Source of the DNA: Ciceribacter sp. T2.26MG-112.2
Lineage (GTDB): Bacteria; Pseudomonadota; Alphaproteobacteria; Rhizobiales; Rhizobiaceae
Length of the DNA stretch: 64,000 bases
Direction of reading: 5' to 3'
NCBI RefSeq assembly: GCF_900492205.1
Contig: NZ_UEYQ01000009.1
Coordinates: 62,001 to 126,000 of the forward strand
In this document: positions 55,714 to 64,000 of the stretch, one piece after another
Layout of the letters: each line of letters begins with the position of its first letter
Position numbering within the stretch: the first letter of the stretch is position 1
Notes under the pieces: generated by a model
Told to the model about the DNA's origin: nothing
What the model saw: the letters and a program-made list of their open reading frames with translations, nothing else
Database searches by the model: none
Position numbers and translations under genes: made by a program

Positions 55714-56340
55714 TCATTCGGCAAAGATGGTGGCGTGGATGCTGCGCTTCCATTCGTCGAGAATACGGCGCGCCATCTTGTCGTCGGCGATCATGGCGCG
55801 GCGGACGACCGCTCCGGTCAGATAGACGAACAGCAGGACACGCGTTTCCAGATCGATCTTGCTGCCTTCGGGCAGCAGCGGGCGGAAGATGTCGCAGAGT
55901 ATGCGCGTCAGTCGCGTCTGATGGTCGGAATTCAGCCGCTGCAGATCCGCGTCCGAGATCGCCGCGAGCCATACGGGCAAATAGATCGGATCGTCGCGGA
56001 AGGTGGTGTAGAAGGCGTCCACCGCAGACCCCATCAGCGCCTCCGCCTCGGCGAGCGAGGCGACCGCCGAGAAGACGCGCTCGGCTCCGGTTTCGACGCG
56101 CGCCGTGTGCCGGTCGTGCAGGGCCCGGATGATCGCAGCCTTTTCCGGAAAGAACTGGTAGAGGGAACCAATCGGGACGCGCGCCCTCGCGGCCAGATCC
56201 GTCATCTTGAGCCTGGCGACGCCCTGTTCGGCGACGAGCGCCGTTGCGGCCTCGAGAATCTGGTCCAGACGCTGGATGCTGCGCTCCTGCTGCGGCTTCT
56301 TGCGCAGTTGCAGGCGCCCGTCTGGCTTCTTGATGCTCAT
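55714..56340 (-). CDS. TetR-family regulator
   Basis: 208 residues. HTH: RLDQILEAATALVAEQGVARLKMTDLAARARVPIGSLYQFFPEKAAII. The C-terminal domain is predicted helical with YRDDPIYLPVWLAAI-like stretches; ligand unknown. Convergent with the LysR gene and upstream in the same direction as katG, from which a terminator separates it. Confidence 0.85.
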   Translation of the reverse strand: MSIKKPDGRLQLRKKPQQERSIQRLDQILEAATALVAEQGVARLKMTDLAARARVPIGSLYQFFPEKAAIIRALHDRHTARVETGAERVFSAVASLAEAEALMGSAVDAFYTTFRDDPIYLPVWLAAISDADLQRLNSDHQTRLTRILCDIFRPLLPEGSKIDLETRVLLFVYLTGAVVRRAMIADDKMARRILDEWKRSIHATIFAE

Positions 56341-56480
56341 ATCCCCCACCTTGGAACCGACAGCCCGCAAATGTGCCGGCCAGCGCAGCTACACGCGCTT
56401 GTATTCCCATTCCTCTAAAAGGAAAGATCGGATTTTATCGATACCTGAAAAGGCCCGGAAAAGCACGCCAGTCGGAAATA

Positions 56481-56514
56481 GGGCCGGCGCCTCTGTTGTC
56501 CAAGGCGCCGGCCC
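56481..56514 (-). terminator. Terminator after katG
   Basis: GGGCCGGCGCCT (56481-56492) and its complement AGGCGCCGGCCC (56503-56514), loop of 10. Lies 67 bases after the katG stop; no long T run on the minus strand. Confidence 0.7.
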
Positions 56515-56580
56515 AATTCTGTTTCATTTGTGCTTCCTCAAGCACGGACATTGCCGCTGAGAACGACCGTCGAACCGCGA

Positions 56581-58859
<2,279 letters not shown>

Positions 58860-59798
58860 ATGATTACCATCCGTCAAATGCGTTATTTCGAGGCGCTGGC
58901 CGCCACCCGGCATTTCGGCCGGGCTGCCGAAATGGTGCATGTCAGCCAGCCGGCACTGTCGGCCCAGATCATGGAAATGGAAAAGCACCTCGGGGTGAAA
59001 CTGGTGGAGCGCACCCGCTCCAACACGCTGCTGACCGACAAGGGCCACGAGATCCTGGCCCATGCGCGCACGGTGCTGGCAGCCGTGGATCGGCTGGAGG
59101 AAGCCGCGCGGCGCTCGTCCGGCACGCTGGAGGGGCTGCTCAGGCTCGGCATCATTCCGACGGTCGCGCCCTATCTCGTGCCGAAAATGGTTCCCTATCT
59201 CAGGCGCGAGCATCCGCTGATCGAAATCGAGTTGAAGGAGGCGGTAACCGACCGGCTGCTCGGCGACCTGGCCGAGGGCAGGCTGGACGCGATCATTGCC
59301 GCCATCCCGATCGAGATGGACAGCGTCGTGGCGAAAAGCCTGTTTGTCGACCGTTTCTACATGGCGATGTCCGCCAATGAGAGCGACGTCCTGCTGTCAC
59401 CCATGACCGAGACCGCGGTCGATCCCGACCGCCTGCTGCTGCTTGAAGAAGGCCATTGCCTGCGGGAACAGGCGCTGTCCGTCTGCAAGGCGGCGAGCAA
59501 GCGGAGTCTCGTCAACTTCGGCGCCACCTCGATGACCACGCTGCTGCAGATGGTATCGAACGACATGGGCATGACACTGATCCCGGAACTGGCGATCGAA
59601 ACCGAGACGGCGCGAACGCCGATCCGCATCGTGCCCTTTACGGAACCCGCGCCAAGCCGGGAGATCGGGTTGATCTGGCGTCGTTCAAGCCCGCGCCGGG
59701 CAGACATGGAGGCCCTGGCCGAGGCCATCATCGCCAGCCGCCAGAAAGCGATCGCGCCCCGGCTTGCAAACCAGCTGTCCGGCAATGCCCGGTTATAA
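58860..59798 (+). CDS. oxyR: Hydrogen-peroxide-responsive regulator OxyR
   Basis: 312 residues. LysR winged helix (IRQMRYFEALAATRHFGRAAEMVHVSQPALSAQIMEMEKHLG), first redox Cys in EEGHCLREQALSVC. The two Cys there are separated by 8 residues and could form the sensing disulfide. Divergent from katG; ATG right at the operator. Second OxyR-like gene of the window; this one is the classic katG partner. Confidence 0.9.
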   Translation: MITIRQMRYFEALAATRHFGRAAEMVHVSQPALSAQIMEMEKHLGVKLVERTRSNTLLTDKGHEILAHARTVLAAVDRLEEAARRSSGTLEGLLRLGIIPTVAPYLVPKMVPYLRREHPLIEIELKEAVTDRLLGDLAEGRLDAIIAAIPIEMDSVVAKSLFVDRFYMAMSANESDVLLSPMTETAVDPDRLLLLEEGHCLREQALSVCKAASKRSLVNFGATSMTTLLQMVSNDMGMTLIPELAIETETARTPIRIVPFTEPAPSREIGLIWRRSSPRRADMEALAEAIIASRQKAIAPRLANQLSGNARL

Positions 59799-59950
59799 GG
59801 AAATCGCGGTTATCGTATAACTCGGCGCGCACCAACCTGCCCATTTTTGGGCTGAGCACCCTAACCCACCGCCAAAGCGAGCAGGCTTCGTTGCGACAGC
59901 TCAGAAAAACAGCCTAAGGTCCGGCCTGCCAAATGACCTTCGGAGGAAAC

Positions 59951-60430
59951 ATGCGTTCGGCGTCGGGTTCACAACTGCCTTCCACACGGCTCAGCGCGGT
60001 CGTCTGCGCCCTTGCCCTCTGCCTTGCTCCCCTGTCACCGGCTTTGGCCGACGAGGCCGAGGTCGACCAGCAGATCGACAACCTGCTCGGCGATCATGCC
60101 ATCTTCAAGACCGCGATCCTGGACCTGCAGGAACGCGTCGCCAACGAGGATTCCATCGCGTTCTCCGCCTTCGTCGACTATCCGATCACCGTGACCGTCA
60201 ACGGTGAGCGCCAGACGATCCGGTCGGCGGAGGAATTCGAGCCGCTCTACCACGACATCGTCACGCCCGAGATCGCCGATGTGATCGTCAACCAGGATTA
60301 CGGCAGCCTGTTCGTCAACGGCGACGGCGTCATGTTCGGCGACGGCCAGGTGTGGATGAACGGCATCTGCCTCGATGAGGCCTGCAGTGAAATGGAAGCG
60401 CGGATCATCACCCTCCAGGCAGCCGAATAG
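59951..60430 (+). CDS. Hypothetical exported protein
   Basis: 159 residues. Signal peptide (MRSASGSQLPSTRLSAVVCALALCLAPLSPALAD). The mature domain, EQ/D-rich with two Cys near the C-terminus (GICLDEACSEM), looks like a small SnoaL/NTF2-like periplasmic fold (EDSIAFSAFVDYPITVTVNGERQTIRSAEEFEPLYHDIVTPEIADVI), no catalytic motif. Follows oxyR without shared operon signals. Function unknown. Confidence 0.78.
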   Translation: MRSASGSQLPSTRLSAVVCALALCLAPLSPALADEAEVDQQIDNLLGDHAIFKTAILDLQERVANEDSIAFSAFVDYPITVTVNGERQTIRSAEEFEPLYHDIVTPEIADVIVNQDYGSLFVNGDGVMFGDGQVWMNGICLDEACSEMEARIITLQAAE

Positions 60431-60456
60431 AAGGCGGTCATGGAGCATTGAATGAC

Positions 60457-60490
60457 AAAGGGCGGCGCGGATTTCCGCGCCGCCCTTTTT
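60457..60490 (+). terminator. Terminator, likely shared by the exported protein gene and adhP
   Basis: AAAGGGCGGCGCGGA (60457-60471) pairs with TCCGCGCCGCCCTTT (60474-60488), tight loop, then TT. A runs flank it on the other strand, so it can act both ways between convergent genes. Confidence 0.85.
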
Positions 60491-60512
60491 CTTGGCATGA
60501 TGATCCTGTCGA

Positions 60513-61538
60513 TCAGGCGAGATCGAGCACGATGCGGCCGTCGATCTTGCCCGCTTCCATGCGATGGAAGATGTCGTTGATGTTCTCGATCTTGTCCCAC
60601 GAGAAGTGCGAGGCAACCTTGCCCTCGCCGGCGAACACCAGCGATTCCTCGAGATCCTGACGCGTGCCAACGATCGAGCCGCGCACCGTGATGCGCTTCA
60701 GCACGGTTTCAAACACCGGCAGGGAGATGAAGCCCGGCGGCAGGCCGACCAGAGCCATCGTGCCCTTGGAGCGCAGGAAGCCATAGGCCTGTTCCATCGC
60801 CTTGGGCGAGACGGCGGTGACGAGTGCACCATGCACGCCGCCGGTCGCCTTCTGCACCTGTTCGATGGCGTCCTTAGCCGAGCCGTTGACGACGACATCG
60901 GCGCCGAGATCCTTGGCGAGCTTCAGCTTGTCATCGAAAATATCGGCGGCGACCACGTGCATGCCCATGGCCTTGGCATACTGGACGGCCATGTGGCCAA
61001 GCCCGCCGATACCGGAGATGACCACCCATTCGCCGGGGCGCACTTCGGTTTCCTTCAGGCCCTTGTAGACGGTGACGCCGGCGCAGAGCACCGGGGCGGC
61101 AGGGCCGAATTCGAGATTGTCCGGCAGACGGCCGACGAAATCGGGGTCGGCCAGGCCATATTGGGCAAAGGTGCCGTTCACCGAATAGCCGGTGTTCTGC
61201 TGGCTGCCGCAAAGGGTTTCCCAGCCGGTGCGGCAGGGCGAGCAGCAGCCGCAAGCGGTGTGCAGCCACGGAACGCCGACGCGGTCACCTTCCTTGATGC
61301 GGGAAACGCCGGCACCGAGCTTGGCGACGTAGCCGACGCCTTCATGGCCGGGGATGAAGGGCGGGTTCGGCTTGACCGGCCAGTCGCCATTGGCGGCGTG
61401 CAGGTCGGTGTGGCAGACGCCGGTTGCCTCATACTTGACGAGGATCTGGCCCGGGCCCGGCTCCGGGACTGCCCATTCCTCAATTACCAGCGGCTTGCCG
61501 AATTCACGGACGACGGCAGCTTTCATCATTTGAGCCAT
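60513..61538 (-). CDS. adhP: Zinc-dependent alcohol dehydrogenase
   Basis: 341 residues from MAQMMKAAVV behind GAGGAGACC. Catalytic zinc residues in GVCHTDLHAANGD and GHEGVG; structural-zinc Cys in CGCCSPCRTGWETLC; NAD-binding GIGGLGHMAVQYA. AdhP-type propanol-preferring enzymes oxidise primary alcohols. An upstream Fix/Fnr-like site suggests low-oxygen induction. Confidence 0.9.
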   Translation of the reverse strand: MAQMMKAAVVREFGKPLVIEEWAVPEPGPGQILVKYEATGVCHTDLHAANGDWPVKPNPPFIPGHEGVGYVAKLGAGVSRIKEGDRVGVPWLHTACGCCSPCRTGWETLCGSQQNTGYSVNGTFAQYGLADPDFVGRLPDNLEFGPAAPVLCAGVTVYKGLKETEVRPGEWVVISGIGGLGHMAVQYAKAMGMHVVAADIFDDKLKLAKDLGADVVVNGSAKDAIEQVQKATGGVHGALVTAVSPKAMEQAYGFLRSKGTMALVGLPPGFISLPVFETVLKRITVRGSIVGTRQDLEESLVFAGEGKVASHFSWDKIENINDIFHRMEAGKIDGRIVLDLA

Positions 61539-61634
61539 GCGGGTCTCCTCTCTTGGTGTCAAAGTCGGACGCGGCCGGCACTGGGCGTGTCGACCACACT
61601 CGCGGGCAGGTTACACGTGCAGGACGAAGTGAAA

Positions 61635-61648
61635 TTGACACGCATCAA
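61635..61648 (-). promoter_or_regulatory. FixK/Fnr-like site upstream of adhP
   Basis: TTGACACGCATCAA keeps the TTGA-N6-TCAA core of rhizobial FixK/FnrN boxes, with one mismatch to TTGAT-N4-ATCAA. It is 103 bases upstream of the adhP start, within range of an activator. Confidence 0.55.
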
Positions 61649-61725
61649 TTGTAGAAACGCTATGCATGGACAGGCGTCGCACATTTGCGACACCTGCACT
61701 GTGTCCGGCATGCTGCATTGCGAAG

Positions 61726-62601
61726 CTACAGGAGCGACGCCTTGAGGAAGGCAACTGTTCGCGACCAGGCAAGGTCCGCTGCGGCCTTGTCGTAGCGGGC
61801 GGCAGAGGTATCGTTGTTGAAGGCGTGGTTGACGCCGTCATAGACATGGATCTCGAAGCTCTTGCCGTTCTTCTCCAGCGCCGCCTTGTAGGCATCGATG
61901 CCGGCATTGATGCGCTCGTCGAGGCCGGCATAGTGCAGCATCAGCGGCGCCTTGATGTTCGGCACGTCTTCCGCCGGCGGCTGGGAGCCGTAATAGGCGA
62001 CGCCGGCGCCAAGCTCCGGCGAAGCGACCGCCATGCGGTTGACCATGCCCCCGCCCCAGCAGAAGCCGATCGCGCCGACCTTGCCATTGACCTTTTCATG
62101 CGCCGCAAGGAAAGCCCGTGTCGCCTCGCCATTGGCAACCGCCACGCCCATGTCGAGGGTGGAGAACATTTCGCGCGCCTTGTCCTCGTCGGACGGTGTG
62201 CCGCCCGCCGGCGAGAGGAAATCGGGGGCCAGCGCGACGAAACCCTCCAGCGCCATGCGGCGCGCGACATCGCGGATATGCGGATTGAGGCCGCGGTTTT
62301 CATGGATGACGATGACGCCGGGCAATTCTCCGGCAGCATCCTTGGGGACGGCGAGATAGCCCTTCATTTGCCCGCCGGCGCCCGGATAGGTGATCTCTTC
62401 GCTCGCCAGGCGGTCGTCGCTCTCCTCGACGATGGCGGCGCGCGCCTGATTTGCCGAAAGCAGAGGGGCGATCGCAGCAGCTGCCGCGCCGGAGCCGGCC
62501 AGCAGGCTGAGCTTTTCCATGAAGCGGCGGCGATCGAGCGTCAGGTGGGTGTATTCGTCATAGGCGTCGATCATCGCCTGCGTAATCGTGGGCTTTGTCA
62601 T
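61726..62601 (-). CDS. Dienelactone hydrolase family protein with Tat signal
   Basis: 291 residues. A late twin-arginine motif (DRRRFMEKLSLLAGSGAAAAAIAPLLSANQARAA, residues 24-57) predicts export. Hydrolase core: nucleophile Cys in GFCWGGGMV, Asp in HYAGLDERINAG and His in DGVNHAFNNDT. Dienelactone hydrolases open lactone rings in aromatic catabolism, but Tat-exported relatives act on unknown esters. Upstream of adhP in the same direction but separated by 187 bases. Confidence 0.88.
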   Translation of the reverse strand: MTKPTITQAMIDAYDEYTHLTLDRRRFMEKLSLLAGSGAAAAAIAPLLSANQARAAIVEESDDRLASEEITYPGAGGQMKGYLAVPKDAAGELPGVIVIHENRGLNPHIRDVARRMALEGFVALAPDFLSPAGGTPSDEDKAREMFSTLDMGVAVANGEATRAFLAAHEKVNGKVGAIGFCWGGGMVNRMAVASPELGAGVAYYGSQPPAEDVPNIKAPLMLHYAGLDERINAGIDAYKAALEKNGKSFEIHVYDGVNHAFNNDTSAARYDKAAADLAWSRTVAFLKASLL

Positions 62602-62698
62602 GATGACCTCTCTTGTGAACGGTAAGCGCCTTCACCTGCGAAGGATCGCCTGCCGGCAGGATAGGTCAGCTTGCCGCCTCGGCGCCTACACAAGTCCG

Positions 62699-63256
62699 TT
62701 ACCGTTTTGCGCCGGCCTTGCCGAACAGGACGAGCCGCAAGACGAGGAGGATGGAAACCGCCAGCAGCGCGAACTTGACGCGCGACAGCCAGGGCAGGAT
62801 TTCAGGAAGGTTCAGCGCGGCCCATTCGCCCGGGGTGGCCGGCGGGAAATAGGTCAGAAAACCGATGTTCTCGGCATAGTCGACAAGGCCATAGAGAAAC
62901 GGCAGAAGGCAGAGAAGCCGGGCATGGCGGATTTCGAGCCGCCGGCCGTAAAGCACGGCGCCCGGCGCGAAGCCGCGCAGCAGAAGGCTAAGAGCAAGCG
63001 TAACGGCGAGCGGCAGGACCAGGTCCGGGCCGAGATACATGAAGCGCAGAAGCTCTCGCGCTTCCGCCCGCGCCGGATCGGACAGCGCCGTGCCCATGGC
63101 GACGACCGCTTCGGCGTCGTAACCGGACAGGCGGGCATCGAGAAAGCCCCCTGCCCCGCTCAGGCGGGCGAATTCCGGGTCGAGACTCCACACCATCCAG
63201 GCGAGGAGCGCACCCGAAACGGCCAGCAGCAAGGCGATCATCGTGTTCCGGCCCAT
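62699..63256 (-). CDS. Hypothetical four-helix membrane protein
   Basis: 185 residues with helices at about 6-24, 76-93, 109-129 and 155-178 (MIALLLAVSGALLAWMVWSL, VLPLAVTLALSLLLRGF, LLCLLPFLYGLVDYAENIGFL, FALLAVSILLVLRLVLF). No family recognised; the motif GLVDYAENIGF is notable. Follows guaB with 27 bases between, so it may be co-transcribed with it. Confidence 0.78.
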   Translation of the reverse strand: MGRNTMIALLLAVSGALLAWMVWSLDPEFARLSGAGGFLDARLSGYDAEAVVAMGTALSDPARAEARELLRFMYLGPDLVLPLAVTLALSLLLRGFAPGAVLYGRRLEIRHARLLCLLPFLYGLVDYAENIGFLTYFPPATPGEWAALNLPEILPWLSRVKFALLAVSILLVLRLVLFGKAGAKR

Positions 63257-63283
63257 AGGCTGCTCCCCCGCCTCGACAAAGAC

Positions 63284-64000
<717 letters not shown>

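Overview
This window is GC-rich chromosomal DNA from an alphaproteobacterium, most likely a member of the Rhizobiaceae close to the Agrobacterium/Rhizobium group. Reasons: short-form HisG paired with HisZ, the glcDE-x-F order, katG divergent from oxyR, FixK/Fnr-type boxes on a cydDCABX cluster, a gene pair resembling Agrobacterium mannosylfructose synthesis, and DUF1127, DUF3422 and L,D-transpeptidase genes typical of that group. I see no insertion sequence, prophage, CRISPR array, rRNA or tRNA gene. Gene assignments come from reading the translations; no database search was run.

Layout. 1-4.3 kb (minus strand): histidine genes hisS, hisZ, hisG and a methyltransferase, with a palindromic intergenic repeat between hisS and hisZ. 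4.4-9.8 kb: a small ribbon-helix-helix-like protein, a Rossmann-fold protein, two small exported metal/His-type proteins (DUF2946-like and DUF305), a YeiE/YeiH-type regulator and membrane protein, a HAD phosphatase and a divergent Tag-like protein. 10-14.3 kb: an OxyR-like regulator, a 1-Cys peroxiredoxin, a persulfide-dioxygenase-type metallohydrolase, a TauE/SafE exporter and a methyltransferase, together a plausible peroxide and reactive-sulfur defence block. 14.4-17.4 kb: a DevBCA-type exporter.

17.9-24.9 kb: a complete cytochrome bd system, cydDC (assembly) and cydABX (oxidase, including the 40-residue CydX), with a perfect anaerobox before cydA, a near-perfect one before cydD, and a divergent NsrR-like Rrf2 gene. 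25-28.8 kb: tag, two tandem L,D-transpeptidases, an outer-membrane barrel and a small exported protein. 28.9-34.4 kb: the glycolate oxidase operon glcD-glcE-orf-glcF and a divergent LysR gene. 34.4-38.7 kb: a DUF6880-like protein, an intact ParD antitoxin with a frameshifted ParE, DUF3422, and an exported helical protein.

38.8-42.6 kb: lactate utilisation (LldR-type regulator, lutABC). 42.7-49.4 kb: mannosylfructose or sucrose phosphate synthase and phosphatase, a Nudix hydrolase, a Pit phosphate transporter, rsmE and gshA. 49.5-51.5 kb: a DUF937-like protein followed by the one compositionally odd stretch, an orphan gene among direct repeats. 51.5-56.3 kb: a chemoreceptor with a CheR-binding tail, DUF1127, LysR and TetR. 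56.5-64 kb: katG/oxyR, a small exported protein, a zinc alcohol dehydrogenase, a Tat-exported dienelactone hydrolase, a membrane protein and the C-terminal part of guaB, cut by the window end.

No single new defence or mobile system stands out. The most informative things are regulatory sites (three FixK/Fnr-type boxes, an OxyR box, LysR and FadR-type palindromes), the broken toxin, CydX, the Pro/Ala-extended peroxiredoxin in a sulfur cluster, and the orphan gene region at 50.4-51.4 kb.
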